Translations under genes and position numbers: made by a program
Source of the DNA: Mucilaginibacter oryzae
GTDB lineage: Bacteria; Bacteroidota; Bacteroidia; Sphingobacteriales; Sphingobacteriaceae
Assembly: GCF_003148845.1 (NCBI RefSeq)
Contig: NZ_QGHA01000006.1
Coordinates: 124,001-188,000 of the forward strand
Length of the DNA stretch: 64,000 nt
Direction of reading: 5' to 3'
The notes under the pieces: generated by a model
What the model was told of the DNA's origin: nothing
Databases searched by the model: none
Seen by the model: only the letters and a program-made list of their open reading frames with translations
Part shown: one piece after another, positions 37,289 to 46,898 of the stretch
How positions within the stretch are numbered: the first letter of the stretch is position 1
Layout: the number at the start of each line of letters is the position of its first letter

Positions 37289-37762
37289 CTATTTTTTAAA
37301 TGGAACTACCAATACCGGTATCTCCGAGTGTTTGATCACATCATCGGCAACATTGCCTAAAAACCATTTATCGATGCCGGTGCGCTGGTGTGTGCCCATC
37401 ACTATCAAATCGGCATTGAAATTTATCGCGCACTCTATAATACCATTGGCCGTTAAGCCGTGTTCGGTAAATTTTGATACCTCGAGCCCTTCACCAAAAG
37501 CTAAACGCGCGCGTTCCAGGATAACGGTAGAACGTTCGGTTTCTATATTTTCCAGTTCTATGGCTTCCTGTAAGCCAACCGAGGTTTCGAAGGGCATGCC
37601 GGTAAGGGTATCGGTTGTATCAGTTACCGGCATTACCGGTTCAACCACATGTACAAGCCCAACCCCGGCGTTATAAGTTTGCGCTATATCAAAACCATAT
37701 TCGGCAGCGTGCTGTGAAAACTCGCTCTCATCAATGCAAATGAGTATTTTCCTGATTTTCAT
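37289..37762 (-). CDS. Universal stress protein (UspA family)
   Basis: The start at 37762 gives MKIRKILICIDESEFSQHAAEYGF, the normal N-terminus. An upstream in-frame ATG adds 11 residues of unlike sequence. The protein is 157 residues. The ATP-binding signature reads VMGTHQRTGIDKWFLGNVADDVIKHSEIPVLVVP near the C-terminus, matching GxxGxxxxxxGSxxxxvl with N in place of S. It is probably an ATP-binding stress regulator. It is divergent from the TDO gene, with 77 bases between starts. Confidence 0.92.
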   Translation of the reverse strand: MKIRKILICIDESEFSQHAAEYGFDIAQTYNAGVGLVHVVEPVMPVTDTTDTLTGMPFETSVGLQEAIELENIETERSTVILERARLAFGEGLEVSKFTEHGLTANGIIECAINFNADLIVMGTHQRTGIDKWFLGNVADDVIKHSEIPVLVVPFKK

Positions 37763-37805
37763 GGTATAAAAATTTTGCATAAATATAACAACCATTTACC
37801 GATAT

Positions 37806-37836
37806 GTTTTCACGGCTCACTATTTTATTACCTTTG
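37806..37836 (+). promoter_or_regulatory. Predicted promoter abutting the TDO start codon
   Basis: TTTT (37807-37810) and a perfect -7 box TACCTTTG (37829-37836) are about 18 bases apart. The box ends only 3 bases before the chosen ATG at 37840, so the transcript would be leaderless or nearly so. Confidence 0.5.
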
Positions 37837-37839
37837 TTT

Positions 37840-38793
37840 ATGCATTTTTCCGCCGAAATAGACGACCGACTGACCCGCCTGCAAGAAAAGTACGAAGCCA
37901 TGGGCCAGGATATGAATTCATACCTGGACGGCCTGCTTTACGCCGATTTTTTAACCTACTGGGATTATATTCACCTGGATACCCTGCTTAGCCTGCAAAG
38001 CCCTAAAACACCGTTCCCCGACGAAGAGATTTTTATCATCTATCACCAGATCACGGAGTTGTATTTTAAACTGGCCCTGCACGAGTGCAGGCAGATTGCC
38101 GAAGCGGAACATCTTACCCTCGAGTTTTTTACGGCCCGGCTGAAACGCATTAACCGCTATTTCGGCGCATTAACCCATTCGTTTGAGATTATGGTTGACG
38201 GGATGGAGAAGGAGCAATTCCTGAAATTCAGGATGTCATTACTTCCTGCCAGCGGTTTCCAATCGGGTCAGTACCGGATGATCGAGATCTATGCTACCGA
38301 TTTCATTAACCTGGTAGCTAAAGATAAACGCGACGAATTGAGAAATGCCTCTGTTGAAGAGCAGTTTGAATACCTGTATTGGAAGTTCGGAGCTACAGAA
38401 TTATCTACCGGTAAAAAAACATTGACACTGAAACAGTTCGAAAAAAAGTATTCAAAAACTTTTATTGAGCTGGGTAAAGCCGCCGCGACACGTAATTTCA
38501 ATACGCTGGCCAAACGCTTTGAGGCAGAAGGTCAGTTAACCTTTGAACTAAAAACCGAACTAAGGCAACTGGATATCAATGTAAACGTGAACTGGCCGCT
38601 TTCGCATTACAAATCGGCAGTGCGTTACCTTAACCGCGAACCGGAAGATATCAAGGCCACCGGTGGCACCAACTGGCAAAAGTATTTACCGCCCCGTTTT
38701 CAGAAAAGGATCTTTTACCCATGGGTATGGACCGATGAGGAAAAGGATAACTGGGGCAAAGCCTGGGTTGATGACGTGCTGAGCAGTTTATAA
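37840..38793 (+). CDS. Tryptophan 2,3-dioxygenase family protein
   Basis: The start at 37840 (MHFSAEIDDRLTRLQEKYEAMGQ) fits the family. The upstream ATG at 37804 would lie before the -7 box. The protein is 317 residues. Conserved features are IIYHQITELYFK with His69 at the distal position, SGFQSGQYRMIE with substrate-binding Arg146, HYKSAVRYL with candidate heme ligand His256, and GGTNWQKYLPPRF near the end. The enzyme would oxidise L-tryptophan to N-formylkynurenine. No kynurenine-pathway genes are adjacent, so the physiological substrate is inferred from family. Confidence 0.88.
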   Translation: MHFSAEIDDRLTRLQEKYEAMGQDMNSYLDGLLYADFLTYWDYIHLDTLLSLQSPKTPFPDEEIFIIYHQITELYFKLALHECRQIAEAEHLTLEFFTARLKRINRYFGALTHSFEIMVDGMEKEQFLKFRMSLLPASGFQSGQYRMIEIYATDFINLVAKDKRDELRNASVEEQFEYLYWKFGATELSTGKKTLTLKQFEKKYSKTFIELGKAAATRNFNTLAKRFEAEGQLTFELKTELRQLDINVNVNWPLSHYKSAVRYLNREPEDIKATGGTNWQKYLPPRFQKRIFYPWVWTDEEKDNWGKAWVDDVLSSL

Positions 38794-38935
38794 ACGCACA
38801 AGGGGCTGCAATTTCACTTTTTGGATTGCCTGTCAATGCGGCTCAACACTTGCAAACCACCGCTGATAAACGCCTCAATAATATTGTCAAAATGATGCTT
38901 TTATGTGTGGTAATCACCAATTGTGAGTACATTTT

Positions 38936-38966
38936 TTTGGCATAGGGCATAAAAATGCCTACCTTG
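38936..38966 (+). promoter_or_regulatory. Predicted Bacteroidota promoter of the aminotransferase gene
   Basis: TTTG (38936-38939), 20 bases, then TACCTTG (38960-38966), 32 bases before the ATG. This matches TTTG-N19/20-TAnnTTTG with one T missing from the -7 box. Confidence 0.6.
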
Positions 38967-38998
38967 CCATTTTCTATAATTTATTAATTTTTAACGCC

Positions 38999-40069
38999 AT
39001 GACCGAGACATTGGACATCAAGATCAGCAGGACCACTGCTTCCCGTTTGGAACAAACGGATTTCGACAACTTACCTTTTGGAAAAACTTTTTCTGACCAC
39101 ATGTTTGTGGCCGATTACGCGGACGGTGAATGGAAAAATCTCTCGGTCATTCCTTACGGCGAAATTGGTCTCAGCCCAGCTATCTCTGCACTTCATTACG
39201 GACAAGCATTTTTTGAAGGCCTGAAAGCCTATAAACATGCCGACGGAAAGATCACCGTTTTCCGCCCGGATAAAAACGCTATCCGTTTTAATAAATCGGC
39301 CGAAAGGCTTTGCATGCCTGCTTTGCCTGAAGAAATTTTCCTGCAAAGTATAGCTACTTTAGTTGATATCGACCGTGACTGGGTGCCTTCACAGCCCAAC
39401 CACTCGCTGTATATCCGTCCGTTTATGTTCGCTACCGATCCATATTTGGGCGTAACACCGTCATCAACTTATAAATACATGGTTTTGGTAGGCCCGGTTG
39501 GTCCGTATTTTTCAAAACCATTACGTGTTAAAATTGAAACGCATTATACCCGCGCTGCCGAAGGTGGTATGGGCTACGCCAAAGCTGCCGGCAACTACGG
39601 AAGCTCGATGCTACCCGCCCGTAAAGCTGCGGAAGAAGGTTTCGACCAGCTGATCTGGACCGACGCCAAGGAGCATAAGTTTATTGAAGAAATGGGAGCC
39701 GCCAACGCGATGTTCCTGTTAGACGGCAAACTGATCACTGCCGAAGCAAAAGATACCATCTTAGACGGCGTAACCCGTGATACCGTTATCGCATTAGCTA
39801 AAGAATGGGGCATCCCGGTTGAGGAGCGCAAGGTTTCGGTAGCCGAGATTATTGAAGGCGCTAAAAACGGCAAACTAACCGATGCTTTCGGTGCCGGTAC
39901 TGCCGCTACTATCGCTCCTGTAGCCTCAATCAGCTACGAAGGTGAAGAGTACATCCTGAGCGATCCGCAAACACGCGAGTTCTCTAAAAAGGTATTCGAT
40001 ACGCTTGATGCCATTAAATACGGCTTAGCACCAGATACCCATGGTTGGAACTATTTGGTTAGCGAATAA
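38999..40069 (+). CDS. ilvE: Branched-chain amino acid aminotransferase
   Basis: This 356-residue PLP enzyme of fold type IV makes or degrades leucine, isoleucine and valine. Family features are SPAISALHYGQAFFEGLKAYK near residue 60 and IRFNKSAERLCMPALP. The PLP lysine lies in GYAKAAGNYGSS (Lys195). The EEMGAANAMFLLDGK and FGAGTAATIAPVASI motifs follow. The length matches the larger BCAT-II-like group. It is monocistronic, with its own promoter and a strong terminator. Confidence 0.95.
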   Translation: MTETLDIKISRTTASRLEQTDFDNLPFGKTFSDHMFVADYADGEWKNLSVIPYGEIGLSPAISALHYGQAFFEGLKAYKHADGKITVFRPDKNAIRFNKSAERLCMPALPEEIFLQSIATLVDIDRDWVPSQPNHSLYIRPFMFATDPYLGVTPSSTYKYMVLVGPVGPYFSKPLRVKIETHYTRAAEGGMGYAKAAGNYGSSMLPARKAAEEGFDQLIWTDAKEHKFIEEMGAANAMFLLDGKLITAEAKDTILDGVTRDTVIALAKEWGIPVEERKVSVAEIIEGAKNGKLTDAFGAGTAATIAPVASISYEGEEYILSDPQTREFSKKVFDTLDAIKYGLAPDTHGWNYLVSE

Positions 40070-40084
40070 TCAGCCAAATATAAT

Positions 40085-40128
40085 AAAACACAAAACGCCC
40101 CGGGATTTTCCGGGGCGTTTTGTGTTTT
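40085..40128 (+). terminator. Strong terminator after ilvE
   Basis: A long stem, AAAACACAAAACGCCCCGG with its exact complement, closes over a short loop and is bordered by A/T runs. It lies 15 bases past the stop codon. Confidence 0.9.
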
Positions 40129-40147
40129 ATTGAATTATCGGTACCGT

Positions 40148-40256
40148 CGCTCGGCTATCAGCCGGGTGGCAACTATCCAAAGGCCTCCGGCCTGCATGCG
40201 TAATATGGTTCGGGCAGAGGCCGTGCGGTAGTTGCCACCCGGCTGGAATCCGAGCG
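40148..40256. repeat. Palindromic intergenic element with 28-base arms
   Basis: Arms 40148-40175 and 40229-40256 share a perfect 17-bp core, CAGCCGGGTGGCAACTA and its complement. Outer CGCTCGG / CCGAGCG pairs flank it, and a partly self-complementary centre contains GGCCTCCGGCCTGCATGC. It lies between the ilvE terminator and the helicase gene and looks like a mobile REP-type unit or structured RNA. Confidence 0.8.
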
Positions 40257-40393
40257 TCTGAAAAAAGGCTTACATCTAATTTGTGAATTGAGTCTATGTT
40301 CGGTGTTTTCACCATAGCCGTTAACCTAAGGAAATATCATATTTATCAGGATACCTGCAAATGCCGTGATACCTTTTTTATCTTTACTAAAAT

Positions 40394-43300
40394 ATGATGC
40401 AACCTACATTCAATAAATATAACAACAAATTCAGGGAAGCCTTAGCCGGATTAAACCCCGAGCAGTTGGCGGCGGTTAATAAAATGGACGGACCGGTGCT
40501 GGTAGTTGCCGGGCCGGGAACAGGTAAAACCCAGATCCTGGCTGCGCGCATCGGCAAGATCCTGACTGATACCGATGCCGCCCCCAACGAGATTTTGTGC
40601 CTAACCTATACCGATGCCGGCGCGGTGGCCATGCGTAGACGCCTGTTTGAATTTATAGGCCCCGATGCATACCGCATTAACATATACACCTTCCACGCTT
40701 TTTGTAATGAAATTATCCAGGAGAACCTCGAATACTTCGGCAAGCTGAACCTCGAACCGCTTTCGGATCTTGAATCGGCCATGCTCTTCAGGGAACTGGT
40801 TGATGAGTTCCCGAACGATCACGTGCTAAAGCGTTTCACCGGCGATATTTATTATGATGTGCCGCGGTTAAAAAGCCTGTTCAGCACCATGAAGCGCGAA
40901 AACTGGGATGCGGAAATGATTGAGCGGGCGGTGAACGATTACCTGGAAGATTTGCCCAACCGCGAAGAATTTATTTATAAACGCGCCAATGCGAAAGCAG
41001 GCATTAAAGTTGGCGACCCGAAACAGAAAGACATCGACGCGGCGCATGATGTAATGAAAAAGCTGCTGGCGGCGGTTGGCGAATACCAGAACTACGCTGA
41101 AAAAATGAAAGCCCGCGGCCGGTATGATTATGATGACATGATCATCTGGGTGCTGCGCGCCTTTCGCGATAACGAAGAAATTTTGCGCAGGTACCAGGAA
41201 CGGTATCAGTATATTTTGGTGGATGAGTTTCAGGATACCAGCGGATCGCAAAATGAGCTGCTGCGCTTTTTGTTGAATTACTGGGATACACCCAACGTTT
41301 TTGTAGTGGGCGATGATGATCAGTCGATCTTCAAGTTTCAGGGGGCCAACATGAAAAACATCCTTGATTTTGCCAACGATTACGTAGATAGCCTGTATAC
41401 CGTTGTATTAAAACACAACTATCGCTCCAACCAGCATATCCTTGACATATCCAAGGCCTTGATCGACAACAATTTTGAACGGTTAACCAGTCAGCTCAAC
41501 CTCGATAAAGCGTTAAAGTCGTCACATCCGCGGTTTAATGATCTGCTGGTTGAACCTGTGATCAGGGAGTACGAAAACCCGGATAAAGAATTGGTTGATG
41601 TATCCTTACAGATCAAAAAACTGGTGGCAAATGGTGTAGCCCCGGGCGAAATTGCAGTGATTTACCGCAACCACAGCCAGGTGGAAGAGATGATCAAATT
41701 TTTAAACGTGCAAAAGATCCAGGTAAACACCAAACGCAAAATTGATGTGCTGATGGATCCCTTCGGCGAAAAGATCATCAATATTTTGCGCTATTTGGCT
41801 ATGGAGCTCGATTCGCCGTATAGCGGTGATGAATTATTGTTCGAAATCATGCACTATGATTTTTTCAACATCCCCCCTATCGAAATTGCCAAGGCCAGCG
41901 TAGCCGTATTTAAAGAAAACTTTGGTACGCTTGCCTATAATCAGCCTAAAACATCTATCCGCAGGTATGTGAGCGAGTTGAAGCCGCCCGCACAGACAGA
42001 CCTGTTTAAACCCGACCAACAGGAAGCCATGCGCTTTCTGGTGCGCTATATCGATGATCTGCTAACCATAGCCGTAAGCGAAACGCTGCAAAAGCTGTTT
42101 GAAAAAGTGATTGCTAAAATGGGCATTCTGAAATACATTATGCAGCAGGAGGATAAAGGCAGCTACATGCAGATGCTCACCAGCTTTTTTGATTTTTTAA
42201 AAGATGAAAGCCGCAAAAAGCCAGATATCAGCCTTGCCGATCTGATAGCCACTATCGAGATGATGAAAAAACACGGCATCAGGCTGGAGCTTAACCAAAC
42301 CATATTTTCGGAGAATGGGATCAATTTTCTTACGGCCCACGGCTCGAAAGGTTTGGAGTTTGAGCATGTATTTTTTATAGGCTGCGACAAACGCACCTGG
42401 GATATAAAAGGCCGCAATAGTGGTTTTGGCTTTCCGGATACGCTTACGCAATCAACAGCTGATGATATTGCCCAAAAAGAGGAGGCCCGTCGCCTGTTTT
42501 ATGTGGCTGTTACCCGCGCAAAACAGCACCTTGCGATATCTTACGCGGGTAAAGATAAAAAGGGAAAAGACCAGGAAGCAAGCCAGTTTGTGGGCGAAAT
42601 TCTGGCCAGTACCAGTCTGCAGGTTCAATATCCCAAAGTTGCCGAAAGCGACATGATCGATTTTGAACTGACGCAGTATCATGAAGATGATAAGCCCAAG
42701 GTTGAGTTATTGGATAGAAACTACATTAATCAACTGCTGCAAAACTATACGCTTTCGGTAACGCATTTAAGCAGCTACCTCGATTGCCCATTGCGGTTTT
42801 ATTTTCAATGCCTGATCCGGGTGCCGGCAGGTAAAAGTCCATCGGCTACTTTTGGGCAGGCGGTTCACTGGGCCTTAAATAAAACTTACCGCCAGTTAAA
42901 AGATAACGACAATGAGTTTTTAACTACCGAAAATTTTATGCGCGAGTTTAGATGGTACATGGCCCGCAACCGCGATTCGTTCACCAAAGATGAGTTTAAA
43001 CTTCGTTCGGCCTATGGCGAAAAGATCCTGCCGCCGTATTACGAACAAAACGTATCAAATTGGAATAAAATAGCGGTTACGGAACGCTCCATCAAGAATA
43101 TTGAGGTAGCGGGCGTACCTATTAAAGGCAACCTGGATAAAATTGAGTTCGACGGTAAACAAGCAACCGTTGTTGATTATAAAACAGGGAAGGTTAAAAA
43201 CGCCAAAGAAAAACTGATGCGCCCAACCGTCGATCTCCCAAATGGCGGCGACTACTGGCGGCAGGCCGTTTTTTATAAGATATTGATTGACCACGACCGG

Positions 43301-43564
43301 CAAACCGACTGGCAGGTGATCAGCACCGTATTTGATTTTGTGGAGCCCGATGGCGAAGGTAAATATTACAAGGAGAAATTTGTGATAACCCCGGAGGATG
43401 TAGAAACAGTAACCGGGCAAATTAAAGATACCTACACCCAGATCATGGCCCATAACTTTAATACCGGCTGCGGCAAAAAGGAATGCGATTGGTGCCATTT
43501 TGTAAAAAGCAATTTTAAACAGGCTGATGGAATTTTGAGTATTGTTGCAGAGGAAGAAGAATAG
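40394..43564 (+). CDS. UvrD/Rep-type helicase with C-terminal Fe-S PD-(D/E)XK nuclease
   Basis: This 1056-residue protein is built like AddA/AddB-type recombination enzymes. The Q motif with NPEQLAAVNK is at 21-30, Walker A GPGTGKT at 40-46, the helicase II motif VDEFQDTSGSQ near 276, and GDDDQSIFKFQGA near 306. SF1 motifs V/VI include TAHGSKGLEFEHVFFIG and RRLFYVAVTRAK. The C-terminal nuclease has GNLDKIEF and VVDYKTGK. Cys798 with Cys1026, Cys1031 and Cys1034 could hold a 4Fe-4S cluster as in AddB/Cas4. It probably resects DNA ends. No partner subunit is adjacent. Confidence 0.9.
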   Translation: MMQPTFNKYNNKFREALAGLNPEQLAAVNKMDGPVLVVAGPGTGKTQILAARIGKILTDTDAAPNEILCLTYTDAGAVAMRRRLFEFIGPDAYRINIYTFHAFCNEIIQENLEYFGKLNLEPLSDLESAMLFRELVDEFPNDHVLKRFTGDIYYDVPRLKSLFSTMKRENWDAEMIERAVNDYLEDLPNREEFIYKRANAKAGIKVGDPKQKDIDAAHDVMKKLLAAVGEYQNYAEKMKARGRYDYDDMIIWVLRAFRDNEEILRRYQERYQYILVDEFQDTSGSQNELLRFLLNYWDTPNVFVVGDDDQSIFKFQGANMKNILDFANDYVDSLYTVVLKHNYRSNQHILDISKALIDNNFERLTSQLNLDKALKSSHPRFNDLLVEPVIREYENPDKELVDVSLQIKKLVANGVAPGEIAVIYRNHSQVEEMIKFLNVQKIQVNTKRKIDVLMDPFGEKIINILRYLAMELDSPYSGDELLFEIMHYDFFNIPPIEIAKASVAVFKENFGTLAYNQPKTSIRRYVSELKPPAQTDLFKPDQQEAMRFLVRYIDDLLTIAVSETLQKLFEKVIAKMGILKYIMQQEDKGSYMQMLTSFFDFLKDESRKKPDISLADLIATIEMMKKHGIRLELNQTIFSENGINFLTAHGSKGLEFEHVFFIGCDKRTWDIKGRNSGFGFPDTLTQSTADDIAQKEEARRLFYVAVTRAKQHLAISYAGKDKKGKDQEASQFVGEILASTSLQVQYPKVAESDMIDFELTQYHEDDKPKVELLDRNYINQLLQNYTLSVTHLSSYLDCPLRFYFQCLIRVPAGKSPSATFGQAVHWALNKTYRQLKDNDNEFLTTENFMREFRWYMARNRDSFTKDEFKLRSAYGEKILPPYYEQNVSNWNKIAVTERSIKNIEVAGVPIKGNLDKIEFDGKQATVVDYKTGKVKNAKEKLMRPTVDLPNGGDYWRQAVFYKILIDHDRQTDWQVISTVFDFVEPDGEGKYYKEKFVITPEDVETVTGQIKDTYTQIMAHNFNTGCGKKECDWCHFVKSNFKQADGILSIVAEEEE

Positions 43565-43709
43565 CTTTTTAGACATTCAATCACATGTGCTTTAAAGACA
43601 GGCGATTAACCCCTTTCTGGCGAGTCAGGCCGAAAATCGAAATGACTCACCGAATTACTCACCAAAAATTTACGAATTGGCGTATAAAACAGTGCCTGGG
43701 TTAAAAATT

Positions 43710-43742
43710 AAAAGCCTGATTTCGTGCAAAATACAGGCTTTT
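43710..43742. terminator. Hairpin near the left island boundary
   Basis: AAAAGCCTG and CAGGCTTTT pair around a 15-base loop, followed by AGAGTTTTT. It lies about 145 bases past the helicase stop codon and 24 bases before the first att repeat. Confidence 0.6.
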
Positions 43743-43765
43743 AGAGTTTTTCAGTATGAAAATCA

Positions 43766-43780
43766 GCGGAGAGGGAGGGA
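43766..43780. other. att-like repeat, copy 1 (left edge of island A)
   Basis: GCGGAGAGGGAGGGA is identical to 62843-62857, the complement of the tRNA-Ser 3' end, and to 50078-50092. Confidence 0.85.
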
Positions 43781-43838
43781 AATTAACTATAGGCTTTTTT
43801 AAGCCTTTAAGCCATATTTTGGCTTGTTTTTATTTGCG

Positions 43839-43860
43839 GTGCCACAAAATTGCCACAAAT
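43839..43860. repeat. Paired TGCCAC motif at island A left end
   Basis: GTGCCACAAAATTGCCACAAAT holds two TGCCACAAA direct repeats. Equivalent pairs occur at 49829, 50151 and 62584, always near an island end. They are candidate recombinase arm sites. Confidence 0.6.
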
Positions 43861-43953
43861 ATTAGCCTAATAAATCTCCCTGAAATATCTTCAAAAGCTT
43901 CCTGCACGGAAGCCGACTTAATTTAAAGAACGATATAGTTTATGTCAAATATT

Positions 43954-46806
43954 TTATACTGCGATCCCACTAACGAAGGTGTCAACAAAATTTAAAATCT
44001 TGGTCAATATTCTATCTCCAACTTCTTTGGATTTCAGGATACTTGGTCGCCCTTCAATCCTAAGATCCAGGACATCATTCCGTAAAGGCTCGCGTTCTGC
44101 AAACAAATAATTCTCTATTAGTCTTTCAGTTTTTTCTTCCGAGAGGTTTTCGTCATCTATCAATACTTTCAAAGCTTTTTCTTGTTCTTTATTCCAAAAC
44201 TTTTCAAATTCTTCGGGAATTGCATCAGAATCTTCGATATCAGGTAAACTCTCCTGAATGAACTTTTCAATCAATTCGCGTTTACTCCTTAGTGACACTT
44301 CTGTATTCAAAAGATTGAATATTTCTTCTTTAATATTTTTATCTTTTGAGTTTTGTTTTGATTTAATTAGCAATTGGAGTATATAGGTTACATTGATTGT
44401 ATCTCTCCTGATCAGTTCTAACTCAAAATCAATATCATTTAAGATGGAGGTCTTTTCTATGGCGGGGCCGCCATTTATAGTCTCTTTTAAATCTAAATAT
44501 TTACTCGTATAACCATCAAAAACCTGTTGCTCTATATCCAGGTCATCCCAGGTAAATTCTGTATAATGGCTCATTTTTTTATGTAAACGAATCATCGCCC
44601 TGAAAGCCAATATAAATTTTAACTTACCTTCTTCGCTGTATAAATCATCAACACTGTCAATCTGGGGTGCAATATCTATTAATTTCTGGACAGCCTGGTT
44701 AAATTTTTCAACGTAGGTTTCATACGGTTCAACAATAATTTCGTCAATAGCCTCCTTGTTACTAAATAGAGCTATTGCTTCGTCTGTTTTATCTTTTAGA
44801 TTACGGAAGCAAACTATGTTCCCCTGCGTTTTATTCTTGTTTAAAATTCGATTAGTACGGCTAAAAGCCTGTATCAATCCATGATACTGAAGATTCTTAT
44901 CGACGTATAATGTATTAAGATGCTTGCTGTCAAAACCCGTCAAAAACATGTTTGCCACAAGAAGAATGTCGGTCTCATTGTTTTTAGACTTCTTTGCAAC
45001 AGCATTATAGTAATTATAAAATCCCTCTGTGTCACGAACATTTTCAGCCATGCCAAACATACTATTAAAATCCCGCACATAGCGCTCCAGAAGTTCACGC
45101 CTATGTGGTGTATAGCCATATTCGGCTTGTGGTTCGGCAGCAATATTATATTGGTTCAATACATTGCTTTCAATTTCTTCTTCATTTTGGGCGTAGCTAA
45201 AAATCGTTGTAATTTTTAGATTGTGCTCGCCCTTTAGCTTTTTACGATTGAAAATCTCATAGTATTGGATAACTGCATCAATATCCTGGACACACATCAT
45301 AGCACAAAAGTTCCTGCTTTGTGTTTTTTGGTCGTGGTACTGAATGATATAATCTACAATAGCTTCCTTACGCTTAGGGGATTCAAACACTTCTATTTCA
45401 TCAATTTCTTCTACCTTCAGGTCAATGATATGCTCTTTCTGTTTAAATGTCTGTATATATTCAACTGAAAATTTCAGCACATTTTCATCCCTTATAGCAT
45501 CGGTAATTACATACTTATGCAGGCATTTGCCGAACAGGCTCGATGTTGTTTTCTCACCGTTTGCGTTTTCAGCCAATATAGGTGTACCGGTAAAACCAAA
45601 AAGCTGAATGTTGGTAAAATAGCCTACTATATTGCTATGGGTATCACCGAATTGTGAACGATGGCATTCATCAAAAATAAATACCATCCGCAGGTCTTTT
45701 ATGGCTTTCATTTTAGAAAGATTCCTGCCTGATATTGCATTATTCAGCTTTTGGATAGTCGTAACTATAATTCTAACATTGGGGTCGTTAAATTTTTGTA
45801 TAAGGTCATCAGTATTTGTGGCGGAGCTTACTGAACCTTTACTAAACTTCTCGTACTCCTGATTGGTCTGATAATCCAGATCTTTCCTGTCTACTACGAA
45901 TACAACTTTTTTAATCGTAGGGATTTTTGATAAAATTTGGCTGGCCTTGAAACTTGTTAAAGTCTTACCACTACCCGTGGTATGCCATATATAACCATTT
46001 TTTTCAATGTTGTAGCCGTTTAATATTTGATTGTCGGTGACTTTCTTTATAATACTTTCAACGGCGTAATACTGATACGGGCGCATTACCATTAGCCTTT
46101 TGTCAGTTTCGTTCAGCACGATGTATTTGCAAATCATTTTGCTGACGTGGCAAGGTTCAAGAAAAGCGTCTGTGAATCCGTTCAGTATATTATTTAATGG
46201 CTTATTGTTCTCATCTGTCCAATGGAAGGTTTGGAGATATTCCTGAGGGTTAGTGCCGAAATTACTAAAGTATTTGGTGTTAACTCCGTTACTGATAATA
46301 AATAATTGCACAAAATGGAATAAACCTTTACCCGCGCCAAAGCTATGTTTTTGATAACGGTTTATCTGGTCAAAAGCCTCTTTCATTTCTAAGCCTACTC
46401 TTTTAAGCTCGATCTGTACTAAAGGCAAACCGTTAATGAGTATGGTTACATCATAACGGTTACTGTATTTTCCTTCCTGCTCAATTTGATTGATAACCTG
46501 GTATTCATTCTGGCACCAGTGTTCAACGTTTAGAAACTCGAAATAAAGGTTATCTCCATTATCCCTGATTATATGTTGCCGCTCCCTTAGTGTCCTGGCC
46601 TTTTCAAATACGGAACCTTTATTAAGAATGTTTAATATCTTATCAAATTCAGCGTCACTAAGCGTAATATTATTGTGCTTTTCGAGCTGCGCTTTGAGGT
46701 TGATGATTAATGATTTCTCATTTGGAATGGTAACATATTTATAGCCCAACTTTTGCAACTGGGCGATTAGTTTTTCCTCTAAAACCTGTTCGGATTGCTT
46801 ACTCAA
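43954..46806 (-). CDS. hsdR: Type I restriction enzyme, R subunit
   Basis: This 950-residue motor-nuclease subunit would translocate and cut unmodified DNA in complex with HsdM and HsdS. The nuclease core is Asp119 (RYDVTIL) with Glu133-x-Lys135 (QIELK). Walker A TTGSGKT is at 276-282, and a DECHRSQFG DEAD box and GFTGTPI follow. HLNTLYVDK and QAFSRTNRI supply later helicase motifs. The C-terminal helical region is full length. It is last in the leftward hsdM, hsdS fragment, recombinase fragment, hsdR series. Because hsdS is broken, restriction is probably inactive unless another specificity subunit is supplied. Confidence 0.93.
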   Translation of the reverse strand: MSKQSEQVLEEKLIAQLQKLGYKYVTIPNEKSLIINLKAQLEKHNNITLSDAEFDKILNILNKGSVFEKARTLRERQHIIRDNGDNLYFEFLNVEHWCQNEYQVINQIEQEGKYSNRYDVTILINGLPLVQIELKRVGLEMKEAFDQINRYQKHSFGAGKGLFHFVQLFIISNGVNTKYFSNFGTNPQEYLQTFHWTDENNKPLNNILNGFTDAFLEPCHVSKMICKYIVLNETDKRLMVMRPYQYYAVESIIKKVTDNQILNGYNIEKNGYIWHTTGSGKTLTSFKASQILSKIPTIKKVVFVVDRKDLDYQTNQEYEKFSKGSVSSATNTDDLIQKFNDPNVRIIVTTIQKLNNAISGRNLSKMKAIKDLRMVFIFDECHRSQFGDTHSNIVGYFTNIQLFGFTGTPILAENANGEKTTSSLFGKCLHKYVITDAIRDENVLKFSVEYIQTFKQKEHIIDLKVEEIDEIEVFESPKRKEAIVDYIIQYHDQKTQSRNFCAMMCVQDIDAVIQYYEIFNRKKLKGEHNLKITTIFSYAQNEEEIESNVLNQYNIAAEPQAEYGYTPHRRELLERYVRDFNSMFGMAENVRDTEGFYNYYNAVAKKSKNNETDILLVANMFLTGFDSKHLNTLYVDKNLQYHGLIQAFSRTNRILNKNKTQGNIVCFRNLKDKTDEAIALFSNKEAIDEIIVEPYETYVEKFNQAVQKLIDIAPQIDSVDDLYSEEGKLKFILAFRAMIRLHKKMSHYTEFTWDDLDIEQQVFDGYTSKYLDLKETINGGPAIEKTSILNDIDFELELIRRDTINVTYILQLLIKSKQNSKDKNIKEEIFNLLNTEVSLRSKRELIEKFIQESLPDIEDSDAIPEEFEKFWNKEQEKALKVLIDDENLSEEKTERLIENYLFAEREPLRNDVLDLRIEGRPSILKSKEVGDRILTKILNFVDTFVSGIAV

Positions 46807-46898
46807 AATAATTGTGAATTAGGAGATTGGTATTATTGCTAAACAAATTTAATAAAATAAGTATTACACTTCCCCACCTCCTAATCCATAATTACAGC

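Noticed and set aside
43055..43576. 173-codon minus-strand frame at the helicase 3' end
   Set aside because: It is antisense to the nuclease domain with its conserved cysteines.
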